A DNA stretch of 49,981 nucleotides from Pseudomonadota bacterium (GTDB taxonomy: Bacteria > Pseudomonadota > Gammaproteobacteria > Burkholderiales > Burkholderiaceae_C). Both the position numbers and the translations under genes were made by a program. Under the pieces are notes generated by a model. The model had not been told where the DNA came from, made no database searches, and saw nothing but the letters and a program-made list of their open reading frames with translations. Shown one piece after another: positions 18,285 to 30,335 of the stretch (position 1 is the stretch's first letter; each line of letters begins with the position of its first letter). The stretch covers positions 1-49,981 of the forward strand of contig CAUJHQ010000149.1 of NCBI GenBank assembly GCA_963204815.1, read 5' to 3'.

Positions 18285-19279
18285 TGGAAGCCCTGCTGGC
18301 GCGCCACTGGTGGCGGCGCGGGCTCACGCTTCTCACCGCCCTGCTGCTACCGCTGTCGTGGCTGTACGGCGTGCTGGCACGCCGAGCGGCCCGCGTCGAG
18401 CCGCAGCGCGCGCCGCGGCCGGTCGTCGTGGTGGGCAACCTCGTGGCCGGCGGCGCCGGCAAGACGCCGACCGTGATCGCCCTCGTGCAGGCGCTGCGGG
18501 CCGCAGGCCGCCACCCCGGTGTCATCTCGCGCGGCCACGGCCGCCGCGGCGATGGCACGCACGAGGTGCAGCCCGGCAGCGTCGCGGCCGCGGTCGGCGA
18601 CGAACCGCTGCTGATCCGCCGGCGCGCCGGCGTGCCGGTGTTCGTCGGCCGCGACCGCGTGGCCGCCGCCCGTGCGCTGTGCGCCGCACACCCTGAGGTC
18701 GACCTGCTGGTGGCCGACGACGGCCTGCAGCACGCCGCGCTGGCGCGCGACGTCGAGATCGTCGTCTTCGACGAACGCGGCATCGGCAACGGCCGCCTGC
18801 TGCCGGCCGGGCCGCTGCGCGAGCCGATGCCCGCCGCGTGGCCGGCGACGCGCCTGGTGCTCTACAACGCCGCGGCGCCGAGCACGGCGGTGCGCGGCAC
18901 GCTGGCGCTGCGCCGGCTCGGTGACGCGGTGCCGCTCGCCGCATGGCAGGCGGGCCGCGCCGACGGTGCCCAGCCGCTCGCCGCGCTGCGGGGGCGGCCG
19001 CTCGTGGCCGTGGCGGGCATCGCGTCGCCGGAGCGCTTCTTCGGCATGCTCGAGGGCGCCGGCCTTGCGATCCAGCGCCTGCCGCTGCCCGACCACCACC
19101 CCTATGCCACGCTGCCCTGGCCTGTGGGCACCGCCGACGTCGTCGTCACCGAGAAGGACGCCGTCAAGCTCGACGCCACCGCCTGCGGCGCGACGCGCGT
19201 CTGGGTCGTCGGGCTAGACTTCGCGCTGCCTGAGGCCTTCGTCGCCCAGGTGCTGCGCCGACTGGACACCGCCCCATGA
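18284..19279 (+). CDS. lpxK: Tetraacyldisaccharide 4'-kinase
   Basis: Phosphorylates the 4' position of the lipid A disaccharide on the inner face of the membrane. It has 331 residues, an N-terminal membrane-associated helix ([21 protein letters not shown]), the P-loop-like GGAGKTPT motif near residue 57, the ISRGHGRR segment, the VADDGLQH motif and the late VTEKDAVKL motif. Its ATG overlaps the exbD stop, and its own stop overlaps the Trm112-like gene. Confidence 0.95.
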   Translation: MEALLARHWWRRGLTLLTALLLPLSWLYGVLARRAARVEPQRAPRPVVVVGNLVAGGAGKTPTVIALVQALRAAGRHPGVISRGHGRRGDGTHEVQPGSVAAAVGDEPLLIRRRAGVPVFVGRDRVAAARALCAAHPEVDLLVADDGLQHAALARDVEIVVFDERGIGNGRLLPAGPLREPMPAAWPATRLVLYNAAAPSTAVRGTLALRRLGDAVPLAAWQAGRADGAQPLAALRGRPLVAVAGIASPERFFGMLEGAGLAIQRLPLPDHHPYATLPWPVGTADVVVTEKDAVKLDATACGATRVWVVGLDFALPEAFVAQVLRRLDTAP

Positions 19280-19473
19280 CCCTCGACCACCGCCTCTTCG
19301 AACTGCTCGTCTGCCCGGTCTGCAAGGGCCCGCTCGAGATGCGCCGCGACGAGCGCTCGCGCCCCATCGAGCTCGTGTGCCCGGGCGACCGCCTCGCCTT
19401 CCCGATCCGCGACGGCATCCCGGTGATGCTCGAGAACGAAGCCCGGCCGCTGGACCCGGTCACGAACGCATGA
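19276..19473 (+). CDS. Trm112 family protein (YcaR-like)
   Basis: A 65-residue small zinc-ribbon-type protein. It begins with the conserved [15 protein letters not shown] (Cys pair CPVC) and includes [21 protein letters not shown], the YcaR signature. In bacteria it sits between lpxK and kdsB, as here, coupled at both ends by ATGA overlaps. Its exact role is not settled; it is thought to be an activator or stabiliser of partner enzymes. Confidence 0.93.
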   Translation: MTLDHRLFELLVCPVCKGPLEMRRDERSRPIELVCPGDRLAFPIRDGIPVMLENEARPLDPVTNA

Positions 19474-20213
19474 CCTTTTCGGTCCTGATCCCGGCGCGGC
19501 TCGCGTCGACACGCCTGCCGAACAAGCCGCTGGCCGACATCGGCGGCCTGCCGATGGTGGTGCGCGTGGCGCAGCGCGCGGCCGAGGCCGGTGCGGCGCG
19601 CGTCGTCGTCGCCGCCGACGACGCCCGCATCGTCGCCGCCTGCGAGCACCACGAGGTCGACGCCGTGCTGACGCGGCGCGACCACCCGAGCGGCAGCGAC
19701 CGCCTCGCCGAAGCCTGCGCGCTGCTCGGCCTGGACGGCGACGACCGCGTCGTCAACGTGCAGGGCGACGAGCCGCTGATCGACCCCGCGCTGGTGCGCC
19801 GCTGCGCCGAGCTGCTCGACGAGCGGCCCGACTGCGTGATGAGCACCGCCGCGCACCCGATCGACAACGAGCCCGACTACGCGAACCCGAACGTCGTCAA
19901 GGTGGTGCTCGACCGCGAAGGCCGGGCGCTCTACTTCACGCGCGCCTCGATCCCGTGCTGGCGCGACGGCCCGCGCGGCGCGCTGCCGTCGCCCGCGCCG
20001 CTGCGCCACATGGGCCTGTACGGCTATCGCGCCGGCTTCCTGCGCCGCTTTCCGCAGATGGAGCCGGCGCCGCTGGAACACCTGGAAGCGCTGGAGCAGC
20101 TGCGCGTGCTGTGGCACGGCGAGCGCATCGCCGTGCACGTGAGCGACAGCGCGCCGGGCGCCGGCGTCGACACCCCCGAGGACCTGGCGCGCGTGCGCGC
20201 GCTGTTCGCCTGA
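19470..20213 (+). CDS. kdsB: 3-deoxy-manno-octulosonate cytidylyltransferase
   Basis: Activates Kdo as CMP-Kdo for the lipopolysaccharide inner core. The 247-residue protein has the nucleotide-binding start [17 protein letters not shown], the [12 protein letters not shown] segment, [10 protein letters not shown] and the [12 protein letters not shown] motif, all conserved in KdsB. The ATG at 19470 overlaps the preceding stop. It completes a lipid A/Kdo gene group with lpxK. Confidence 0.96.
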   Translation: MTFSVLIPARLASTRLPNKPLADIGGLPMVVRVAQRAAEAGAARVVVAADDARIVAACEHHEVDAVLTRRDHPSGSDRLAEACALLGLDGDDRVVNVQGDEPLIDPALVRRCAELLDERPDCVMSTAAHPIDNEPDYANPNVVKVVLDREGRALYFTRASIPCWRDGPRGALPSPAPLRHMGLYGYRAGFLRRFPQMEPAPLEHLEALEQLRVLWHGERIAVHVSDSAPGAGVDTPEDLARVRALFA

Positions 20214-20269
20214 AGGGCCCTCGCGGCGTGCGGCCGCGCGTCAGGGAGGTGCAGGGAAGCCCGTGATAA

Positions 20270-20998
<729 letters not shown>

Positions 20999-21033
20999 AC
21001 CCCGACTCATCGACAGAGAAAGAGCAAGTTCCC

Positions 21034-21792
21034 ATGGACATCGCAGGCAAGGTCTTCATCGTCACCGGCGGCGCTTCGGGCCTCGGCGAGGGCACCGCGC
21101 GCATGCTGGCCGCCCACGGCGGCAAGGTCGTCGTCGCCGACCTGCAGGTCGACCGCGGCGAGGCGGTCGCGAAGGAGATCGGCGGCGTCTTCGTCAAGTG
21201 CGACGTCAGCCAGGAGGCCGACGGCCAGGCCGCTGTGGCCGCCGCCACGACGCTCGGCAAGCTGATGGGCCTGGTGAACTGCGCCGGCATCGCGCCGGCC
21301 GTGAAGACCGTCGGCAAGGACGGCGCGCACCCGCTCGCCTCGTTCTCGAAGGTCATCAACGTCAACCTGATCGGCACCTTCAACATGATCCGCCTCGCCG
21401 CCGAGGCGATGTGCAAGAACGCGCCGGAAAGCACCGGCGAGCGCGGCGTGATGATCAGCACCGCCAGCGTCGCCGCCTACGACGGCCAGATCGGCCAGGC
21501 CGCGTACGCGGCCAGCAAGGGCGGCGTGGTCGGCATGACGTTGCCGATCGCACGCGACCTGGCGCGCAACGGCATCCGCAACATGACGATCGCGCCGGGC
21601 ATCTTCGGCACGCCGATGCTCTTCAGCATGCCGCAGGAGGTGCAGGACGCGCTGGCCGCCAGCGTGCCCTTCCCCAGCCGCCTGGGCAAGCCCGAGGACT
21701 ACGCGAAGCTGGTGCACCAGATCGTCACCAACGACATGCTCAACGGCGAGGTGATCCGCCTGGATGGCGCGATCCGCATGGCGCCGAAGTGA
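21034..21792 (+). CDS. Short-chain dehydrogenase, 3-hydroxyacyl-CoA dehydrogenase type II-like
   Basis: NAD(P)-dependent SDR enzyme of 252 residues. The cofactor motif TGGASGLG is at about 12-19, NCAGIAP near 87, and the catalytic Ser and Tyr-x3-Lys are in ISTASV and YAASKGG. The closest family by sequence character is the HSD17B10-like 3-hydroxyacyl-CoA/2-methyl-3-hydroxybutyryl-CoA dehydrogenases (ending [16 protein letters not shown]). It lies 35 bases after adk and directly before the oxygenase gene. Confidence 0.88.
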   Translation: MDIAGKVFIVTGGASGLGEGTARMLAAHGGKVVVADLQVDRGEAVAKEIGGVFVKCDVSQEADGQAAVAAATTLGKLMGLVNCAGIAPAVKTVGKDGAHPLASFSKVINVNLIGTFNMIRLAAEAMCKNAPESTGERGVMISTASVAAYDGQIGQAAYAASKGGVVGMTLPIARDLARNGIRNMTIAPGIFGTPMLFSMPQEVQDALAASVPFPSRLGKPEDYAKLVHQIVTNDMLNGEVIRLDGAIRMAPK

Positions 21793-21820
21793 CGCCGGCG
21801 ACGCCGCCCGCCTGGCCGCG

Positions 21821-22540
21821 ATGCCCTACGCGCTGCGCCTGCGCGACGACGAAGCCGAACTGACGGCCCGCTTCCGTTCGAGCGGGCGCCTGCACGCCGC
21901 CGGTCTGCTGGCCGAAGGCGCCGCCGCGCTGCGCGACACGCTGCTCGCCAGCGAGCGCTGGAACCTCGTCTTCAACCGTGGCGACCAGCTCTACGAGCTC
22001 GACCGGCCCACGCGCGACGCGATGGGTGCGGAGAAGCTGGCGCAGCTGCTGGGTGCGATCCACCGCGAGGGCCGCCACGACTTCGAGTACGTGTTCGAGA
22101 ACATCCGGGTTCCGGACGATGCGGCCGCCAGCAGCGGCGTGCCGGCGCTGGACGCGTTCGCCCGCTTCCTCAACTCGGCGGCGTTCCTTGCCTTCGCGCG
22201 CCGGCTCGTCGGCTGCGACGACATCGCATATGCCGACTGCCAGGCCACGCTGTACCGGCCCGGGCACTTCCTGAACGAGCACGACGACGACGTCGCCGGC
22301 AAGGACCGTGTCGCGGCCTACGTCGTCAACCTCACGCAGCCGTGGCGGCCGCACTGGGGCGGCCAGCTCCAGTTCCTGGCCGACGACGGCCACGTGGCCG
22401 AGGCCTTCGTGCCCGCCTTCAACGCGCTGAACCTGCTGCGCGTGCCGCAGCGGCACCTGGTGAGTGCGGTCGCGCCGATGGCCGACCCGGCGACGCCGCG
22501 GCTGTCGATCACCGGCTGGCTGCGCCGCCGCCGGCCGTAG
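21821..22540 (+). CDS. 2OG-Fe(II) oxygenase family protein
   Basis: About 239 residues with the double-stranded beta-helix signature of prolyl-hydroxylase-like dioxygenases. The iron-binding H-x-D is in FLNEHDDDV, the distal histidine is in PQRHLVSAV, and the 2-oxoglutarate arginine probably lies in TPRLSITGWLR. The protein would hydroxylate a substrate, possibly a protein side chain, in the cytoplasm; the substrate is unknown. I chose ATG 21821 (MPYALRLRDD) rather than an in-frame ATG at 21764 that lies inside the SDR gene. It ends before a strong terminator. Confidence 0.8.
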   Translation: MPYALRLRDDEAELTARFRSSGRLHAAGLLAEGAAALRDTLLASERWNLVFNRGDQLYELDRPTRDAMGAEKLAQLLGAIHREGRHDFEYVFENIRVPDDAAASSGVPALDAFARFLNSAAFLAFARRLVGCDDIAYADCQATLYRPGHFLNEHDDDVAGKDRVAAYVVNLTQPWRPHWGGQLQFLADDGHVAEAFVPAFNALNLLRVPQRHLVSAVAPMADPATPRLSITGWLRRRRP

Positions 22541-22561
22541 CGCAGGACGGTCCCCAATGAA

Positions 22562-22589
22562 AAAGGCCTGCCCCGAGGGGCAGGCCTTT
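22562..22589. terminator. Strong bidirectional terminator
   Basis: Perfect 12-bp stem AAAGGCCTGCCC / GGGCAGGCCTTT with a 4-nt CGAG loop. A-rich and T-rich flanks serve both directions. It lies between the convergent oxygenase and TonB-dependent receptor genes. Confidence 0.9.
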
Positions 22590-22611
22590 CAGTGGCTTGC
22601 GCCGGCTGGGG

Positions 22612-25600
22612 TCAGAACTTGGCTTCGCCCTGCAGGAAGAAGCGGCGGCCGATGACGTCGAAGGTCGACGGGTCGGTGCCCGACTGCACGTTCGGCGCGT
22701 AGGTGCGGGCTTCCTGGTCGAGCACGTTGTTGACGCCGACACGAACCTTGAAGTTCTTGCCGATGTCGCCCGTCACGCCCATGTCGAGATAGCCGGTGGC
22801 TTGGGTGCCACCGAACTGCTCGCCCGGGAAGTTCTGCGCCATGCGGTTGGTCATGGCCGAGAACCAGCGGTAGCGCGCATCGACTTCGACCGCACCGAAG
22901 TCGTAGGCCGACGACACCACGAACTTGTTCTTCGGGAACGCCTGGCCGAGGCCGGCGCCGAAGTACGGGATCGTGCCGGCGAGGTCCTTCTCGGGCAGGA
23001 AGTCGGCGCTGCGCGACTTGTACGACAGCAGGTAGGTCCAGTTCAGGCCCAGCGACAGCTGGCCCGGACCGGCGTTGCCCCGCCAACCGAGGGCGAAGTC
23101 CAGACCCGAGGTCGAGATCTTGCCGCCGTTGCTGCCGCTGAAGGTGCCGTCGCCGGCCGCGCTCTGCGGATCGTCCACGAAGAGGATGTCGCCACCCCCA
23201 CGGAAGATCCCCTGGCAGTTGATGTAGTTGGGGTCGTAGCCGGGATTGCGACCGTAGTAGTTGTAGCAGTCGGCGATGACCTCGTTCACGTCAGGCGTCG
23301 TGATCGCGTCCTTCACCTTGATCTGGAAGTAGTCGACCGACGCGGTCATGCCGCGCAGCGCGCTCTGGTTGCTCGGCGCGAACACCAGACCCAGCGTGAA
23401 GCTGGTGCCGGTTTCGGGCTTCAGCGCGGTGTTGCCAGCCGTGCTGATCGAGGCCTGCGTGCCCGGGGTCTGCACGTACGAGCCGGCCAGCGGCACGCCG
23501 GCCGCGTCGACCGCCGCGCAGAGCGCGGTCAGCTGGGCGGCGTTGGCGCCGGTGGTGCGGCCGACCGAGGTCGCCGAGCAGGGGTCGAAGTACTGCGGCG
23601 CACTGCCGCCGCCGTCGAACAGCTCGCCGAAGTTCGGGGCACGAACGGCGCGCTGCAGCGAGGTGCGGGTGCGCAGTTCGGCGGTCTGCTGCCAGGTGAG
23701 GTTCAGCGCGAAGGTGTTGCTGCGCTGCTTCTCGCCCGACACCTCCTTCTCGGTGTCGGTGAACTTGCTGACCGACGTGCGGGCCGCGAGCGACAGGTCG
23801 AGCGACTCCATGAACGGCGCCTTGCGCACCAGCGGGACCTGCAACTCACCGAAGATGTCGGTGAAGTTGTTCTTGCCACCGGCCTTCGACTGCACGTTGA
23901 AGCCCGAGATCGGGCCCGACGCGGTGCCCGGATCGAGCGCGTACTCGAAGCGGCGGGTCTCGGCGCCGGCCACGGCCGACATCGCGCCGGCGGGCAGCTT
24001 GACGATGTCGCCGGTCACGTAGCCCTGCACGATCTTCTGGTCGAAGGTGGTCGTGATCGTGTTGTCGACGTTCAGGTACTGCGCGCACGATGCCGACAGC
24101 GACTGGCGGCCGAACGGGTTGACCCCACCGGTGCAGAGGCTGGCGCCACCATCCGGCGCTTCCAGGGCCAGCTGCAGGCGGTTGGTGTCGATGTTGCCCG
24201 TCTGCTGGTTGGAAATCTTCGTCTTGCCCAGCGAGGCCGAGGTTTCCCACGACCAGCCGGAGCTGCCGAAATCACCCTTCATGCCGAACAGGCCCTGGAA
24301 CACGTTGTTCACGTAGTTCGCTTCGCGCAGGCCGGCGCCCAGCGTGCGCCAGCGCAGCTGGAAGGGCTCGGTCGCGCCCGCACCGACGATCGCACCCTGG
24401 TCGCCCGTGCGGGTGGCCAGCAGCGCGGCGAGGTCGGCCGGGATGAACGGGTTCGTGACCGGAACGACCAGGTTGTTCGCGGTCGACTGGCCCGGCACGA
24501 CGAGCGAGCTCTCGGCCTGGCCCGCGGCGGCGCTGCCCGTGGCGGCGACGCGCACGGTCGGCACCGGCGAAGGCGCCAGCGCGGACTTGGTCGTGTAGCG
24601 CGTGTTCATCAGGCGGCCGAAGACTTCGGCGCCGTTCGGCAGCGTGAAGTCGATCTTCGTGCCGAGGGCGAAGCGCTCCATCGGCAGCACGAGGATGTTG
24701 ACCGCGTCGAAGTTGTACGAGTACGCGTCCGGGAAGATGCTCGTGTTGACGCCCGAGTCGACCGGATAACGCCAGTTGCGCACGTCACGCGGCGAATTGA
24801 AGATGCCCGGGTAGATCAGCGTGCCGTCGGTGTTGAAGCTGTGCACCGAGGTGTTGGGCACGTCGCCGCTGGCGTAAGGCACCAGGCCGTCGCCACCGAC
24901 CGCCTGGCCGGGCAGCGGCTGGCGGTAGGCCGCCTGGCCATAGAGCGCGTCGACGGCCGCCTGCGTCGGGTTGTTGCCCGACGGCCGATAGCCGCCTTCG
25001 GGGAAGAACGAGGTCGTCGACGTGGCGACGGCCGCGAAGGCGCGCTGGCTCTTGATGAGGGCCTCGCGCTTCGCATAGTCGAAGTACATCGTCGCGCCAC
25101 CGGCGCCGCCTTCGAAGGCATTGCCGGCGACGATCGAGATGCGGTCCTCGCGCGCGTCGCGCTTGTCCATCGCGTTGGACGTGCCGGCCGTCAGCGTGAC
25201 GCCCTGCACCTTGCGCTTGAGCTTGACGTTGATGACACCGGCCACCGCGTCGGCACCGTAGACGGCGCCGGCGCCGCCGGTGATGACCTCGATGCTCTCG
25301 ACCATCGCCAGCGGGATCGTGTTCACGTCCACCGACTGGTCGGACGCCGACACCATCGCGCGACGGCCGTCGATCAGGATGATGTTCCGGTTGGCGCCGA
25401 GGCCGCGCAGGTCGATGTTGGCCTGGCCGCCGTTGCCCGGGTTGTTGGAAGTCGTCGTGCCGGCCGGGTTGACCTGCGGCAGCGAGTTCAGGAAGGTCTC
25501 GAGCGTGATGTCCTGGCGACCCGTGATCTCCTTGTCGGTCACGGTCACGAGGGGGCTCGCCGACTGCAGATCCAGCTTCAGGATACGGCTGCCGGTCACC

Positions 25601-25704
25601 TCGATGCGCTCAGCGGTCTGCCCGACGGCGGCCGTGGGCAAGGTGCCGATGCCACCCCCGATGGCGACGAGCACCGCGGCGCAAACTTTCGTTCGCTTGA
25701 ACAT
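22612..25704 (-). CDS. TonB-dependent outer-membrane receptor
   Basis: A 1030-residue receptor. It has a signal peptide (MFKRTKVCAAVLVAIGGGIG, cleavage near AAVGQ) and a plug domain that begins with ERIEVTGSRI and contains IDLRGLGANRNIILIDGRR and VYGADAVAGVINVKLK. A long 22-strand barrel follows, ending in phenylalanine (FFLQGEAKF) as barrel assembly requires. The ATG at 25704 follows an AGGAG ribosome site by eight bases. The plug style is that of receptors for peptides, glycans or siderophores rather than classical FepA. It is next to a peptide ABC transporter, so a peptide-like ligand is possible. Confidence 0.92.
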   Translation of the reverse strand: MFKRTKVCAAVLVAIGGGIGTLPTAAVGQTAERIEVTGSRILKLDLQSASPLVTVTDKEITGRQDITLETFLNSLPQVNPAGTTTSNNPGNGGQANIDLRGLGANRNIILIDGRRAMVSASDQSVDVNTIPLAMVESIEVITGGAGAVYGADAVAGVINVKLKRKVQGVTLTAGTSNAMDKRDAREDRISIVAGNAFEGGAGGATMYFDYAKREALIKSQRAFAAVATSTTSFFPEGGYRPSGNNPTQAAVDALYGQAAYRQPLPGQAVGGDGLVPYASGDVPNTSVHSFNTDGTLIYPGIFNSPRDVRNWRYPVDSGVNTSIFPDAYSYNFDAVNILVLPMERFALGTKIDFTLPNGAEVFGRLMNTRYTTKSALAPSPVPTVRVAATGSAAAGQAESSLVVPGQSTANNLVVPVTNPFIPADLAALLATRTGDQGAIVGAGATEPFQLRWRTLGAGLREANYVNNVFQGLFGMKGDFGSSGWSWETSASLGKTKISNQQTGNIDTNRLQLALEAPDGGASLCTGGVNPFGRQSLSASCAQYLNVDNTITTTFDQKIVQGYVTGDIVKLPAGAMSAVAGAETRRFEYALDPGTASGPISGFNVQSKAGGKNNFTDIFGELQVPLVRKAPFMESLDLSLAARTSVSKFTDTEKEVSGEKQRSNTFALNLTWQQTAELRTRTSLQRAVRAPNFGELFDGGGSAPQYFDPCSATSVGRTTGANAAQLTALCAAVDAAGVPLAGSYVQTPGTQASISTAGNTALKPETGTSFTLGLVFAPSNQSALRGMTASVDYFQIKVKDAITTPDVNEVIADCYNYYGRNPGYDPNYINCQGIFRGGGDILFVDDPQSAAGDGTFSGSNGGKISTSGLDFALGWRGNAGPGQLSLGLNWTYLLSYKSRSADFLPEKDLAGTIPYFGAGLGQAFPKNKFVVSSAYDFGAVEVDARYRWFSAMTNRMAQNFPGEQFGGTQATGYLDMGVTGDIGKNFKVRVGVNNVLDQEARTYAPNVQSGTDPSTFDVIGRRFFLQGEAKF

Positions 25705-26050
25705 TGATATCACTCCTGTGGTGACGTTGATAGAAAGACCCAGTCCGACAGCAAGCCGCATGCCCATCTTGTAAAGGGGATGTGAAGTGCTCTTTCAGAC
25801 ATGTGAAACGATTGTCAAGGCTGCCTCACAGGCCCACCCCTCGGGAAAGCCATGACTCAAGCGGCCGGGCACCCGCCGGGCCCGCACTCGCCACCGCACC
25901 ATGACGCGGCTCCCCTCGGTAAACGGGGGTAACGAGGCATCTGCGCCGGGTGCGCGTGCCCGGCGCGCCACGGACACCCCCGCGAACAGGGTCCGGTACC
26001 TTGTTGGTGCGCGACAACACCCGCAGGGTCGGCGCCTTGCGCGGCGCCGG
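25705..26050. other. Intergenic region between receptor and ABC operon
   Basis: 346 bases without a credible gene. It contains the leader and ribosome site of the receptor gene. I searched by eye for a cobalamin riboswitch box upstream of the receptor and saw none. The end of the ABC transporter operon at 26051 has no obvious strong hairpin. Confidence 0.5.
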
Positions 26051-27886
<1,836 letters not shown>

Positions 27887-27888
27887 GG

Positions 27889-29337
27889 TCAGGCCGCCTT
27901 GCGGGTCTTGAAGCCCAGCCGCGGGCGCAGCGCGCGGGCGCGCGGGTCGAATGCCTGCTGCACGCCGTCGGCGAACAGGTTCGCGGCCAGCACCAGCATC
28001 ACCATGAAGCCGAAGGCGGCGGCGAACGACCACCAGACCACCGGGTCGCGGCTCATCTCGCTGCGCGCCAGGTTGATCATGCCGCCGAAGCTGGAGGTGG
28101 ACGGGTCGACGCCGACGCCCACGTAGGTCAGCACCGCCTCGTAGAGGATCAGGTCGCTGAAGCTCAGCACCGTGGTGATCAGCACCAGGTGCACGACGTT
28201 CGGGAAGATGTGGCGCGCCATGATGCGCCACGGCGGCACGCCGAAGGCCTGCGCCGCCTGCACGAAGTCGAGCTCGCGCAGCTTCAGCGTCTCGGCGCGC
28301 ACCAGCCGGCACAGCGTGGCCCAGCCGGTCAGCCCGAGGATCAGGCAGAGCAGAAAGACCTTCAGGTCGGAACGCTCGACGCCGGTCTCGAACCACTCCG
28401 GGTGCTTGTCCAGCGCCACCTGCACCATCAGTACGCAGGCGGCGATCAGCAGCACGCTGGGCACCGACGACAGCGTCGTGTAGAGGTACTGCACCACCTC
28501 GTCGACCCAGCCGCGCAAGTAGCCGGCGAGGATGCCCAGGCCGATGGCGATGGGCAGCGTGGCCAGTGTCGACAGCGCGCCGATCACGAACGCGGTGCGC
28601 ACGCTCTTCAGCGTCTGCACCAGCACGTCGTTGCCGGTGCGGTCGGTTCCGAACACGTGGTAGTGGCCGGCGAGCGCGGCGACGACGCCGGCCGCGACGC
28701 AGACCAGCGTGAAGGTGACGAGCAGCGCGCGCAGCGGCAGCAGCGTGCGGTCGGCCATCAGGTCGCGCCAGGCCTGCGCCGTGCCGCCGTGGGCGCCGCG
28801 CACCGCGAAGGCGAGCAGCAGGCTGCCGAGCGCCGCCACCGCCAGCCCGCCAGCGGCGCCGGCGAGCGCGCGCGCGGTCACGTCGCCGGCCCATTCGCGC
28901 GCCGGGTCCTTCAGGTGCGCGCCGCCATGCGCCAGCCGCGGGTGCTCGCGCAGCGCCTGGCCGTCGCGCTCGACCGGCTGCTTCGCGAAACCGACGTAGC
29001 CCAGCGGCACCGAGTAGCTCGCCTCACGCATGCCGATCTGGCGCGCCAGCACCAGGTCCAGCAACGACTGCGTGCGGCTGTCGTAGAAGACCGACCCCGG
29101 TGCCTGGCCGGCGGCCGGCAGCAGCGCGCGCCGGAAGTGCACGCTGTCCAGCGCGGTGATGCCCAGGAAGACCAGCAGCACGAGCGCCGAGCACAGCGCG
29201 GCCGGGTCGCGCATGACCTTGGTCCAGGTGGCGCGCTGCTGCGGCGTGCGCAGCACCTGCAGCGCGTAGGCCGCGATCGCCGCGAACAGCAGCCAGAGCG
29301 CCGCATCGGTCCACAGCACGACGAACTTGAAACCCAT
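27889..29337 (-). CDS. Peptide ABC transporter permease (YejE/DppC-like)
   Basis: Inner-membrane permease of 482 residues, longer than a usual DppC (about 300). The N-terminal half has two or more spans and a periplasmic part; the C-terminal half carries the inner-membrane permease domain with the EAA-like motif (FVQAAQAFGVPPWRIMARHIFPN) that contacts the ATPase. It ends with FKTRKAA and is followed directly by the ATPase gene. The long form is characteristic of the Yej type. Confidence 0.9.
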   Translation of the reverse strand: MGFKFVVLWTDAALWLLFAAIAAYALQVLRTPQQRATWTKVMRDPAALCSALVLLVFLGITALDSVHFRRALLPAAGQAPGSVFYDSRTQSLLDLVLARQIGMREASYSVPLGYVGFAKQPVERDGQALREHPRLAHGGAHLKDPAREWAGDVTARALAGAAGGLAVAALGSLLLAFAVRGAHGGTAQAWRDLMADRTLLPLRALLVTFTLVCVAAGVVAALAGHYHVFGTDRTGNDVLVQTLKSVRTAFVIGALSTLATLPIAIGLGILAGYLRGWVDEVVQYLYTTLSSVPSVLLIAACVLMVQVALDKHPEWFETGVERSDLKVFLLCLILGLTGWATLCRLVRAETLKLRELDFVQAAQAFGVPPWRIMARHIFPNVVHLVLITTVLSFSDLILYEAVLTYVGVGVDPSTSSFGGMINLARSEMSRDPVVWWSFAAAFGFMVMLVLAANLFADGVQQAFDPRARALRPRLGFKTRKAA

Positions 29338-29347
29338 GCCCCGCCCC

Positions 29348-30331
29348 TCAGGCCAGCCGCACGCGGGGGTCGACCCACGTGTAGGCGATGTCGATCAGCG
29401 CGTTGCTCACGATGTACAGGGCCGAGCCCAGGAAGACCATCGTGCGCACGATCGCGAAGTCCTGCCCGGCGATGGCCTCGATGACGAAGGCGCCGAGGCC
29501 GGGAATGCCGAAGAAGCTCTCGAACACCAGGCTGCCCAGGAACACGTACGGCAGGTACGAGCCGGCGCTGGTGATGATGGGGATCAGCGCATTGCGCAGC
29601 ACGTGGCGGAACAGCACCACCTGCTCGGCGAGGCCCTTGGCGCGCGCGGTGCGCACGTAGTCCTTGCCGATCTCCTCGAGGAACATCGCGCGGTACAGGC
29701 GCGCCTCGCCGCCCAGCCGCGCCAGCAGCGACAGCATGATGGGCAGAGCGAGGAAGCGCACCGCGTCCAGCCCCGGCGCGTAGCCCGAGATCGGCACCAG
29801 CCGCAGCACGCGGCTGAAGAGGAACTGGCCGACGATGATGTAGAAGAGGCTGCTGATAGACAGCATCAGCACGCACAGCACGACGCCCCAGAAGTCGATC
29901 TTCGAGTGGCGGAAGAACACCAGCAGCAGCGAGAACGTCACGCTCACGATCAGCTGCAGGACGAACAGCGGCAGCGCCAGCCGCAGGCTCACGCCCATGC
30001 GCGTGGCGACCTCGTGGCCGATGTCGACCGAGCGCGCCGAGTCGCTGCGCCCGAAGTCGAAGGCCATCAGCGAGACCGAGCGTTCCCAGAGCACCGTGCG
30101 CGTGAGCTTGCCGGCGCCCTCCTCGGCCGCGTTCCAGTAGAGCGGACGGTCGTAGCCGCGCTCGCCCTTCCACTTGTCGATCTGCTCCTGCGTGACGCGC
30201 TTGCCGCCGATGTTCAGGCGCGCCATGTCGTCCGGCGTGTTGACGGTGAAGAAGAGGAAGAAGGTCAGCAGGTTGACGCCGACGAGGACCAGGAAGCCGT
30301 AGCCGAGACGGCGCACGATGTAGGCCAGCAT
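29348..30331 (-). CDS. Peptide ABC transporter permease (YejB/DppB-like)
   Basis: A 327-residue permease with the DppB N-terminus (MLAYIVRRLGYGFLVLVGVN), a large periplasmic loop near 35-110, five further spans and an EAA-like loop (DYVRTARAKGLAEQVVLFRH). The ATG at 30331 follows the binding-protein stop by four bases. The frame continues upstream only within the binding-protein gene. It pairs with the YejE-like permease. Confidence 0.92.
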   Translation of the reverse strand: MLAYIVRRLGYGFLVLVGVNLLTFFLFFTVNTPDDMARLNIGGKRVTQEQIDKWKGERGYDRPLYWNAAEEGAGKLTRTVLWERSVSLMAFDFGRSDSARSVDIGHEVATRMGVSLRLALPLFVLQLIVSVTFSLLLVFFRHSKIDFWGVVLCVLMLSISSLFYIIVGQFLFSRVLRLVPISGYAPGLDAVRFLALPIMLSLLARLGGEARLYRAMFLEEIGKDYVRTARAKGLAEQVVLFRHVLRNALIPIITSAGSYLPYVFLGSLVFESFFGIPGLGAFVIEAIAGQDFAIVRTMVFLGSALYIVSNALIDIAYTWVDPRVRLA

Positions 30332-30335
30332 CGGG

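Noticed and set aside
22597..25707. Open frame of over 1000 codons on the plus strand opposite the TonB receptor
   Set aside because: It is antisense to a fully recognisable receptor, arises from GC-rich third positions, is rich in Arg/Ala/Val without any domain, and has no ribosome site.
25705..26050. Cobalamin riboswitch upstream of the TonB receptor
   Set aside because: No B12-box-like sequence was visible in the leader, and the space before the start codon is too plain.
28189..29484. Long plus-strand frame over the YejE-like permease
   Set aside because: Same shadow character (Gln/Arg/His-rich), no motifs, and it opposes a clear permease.
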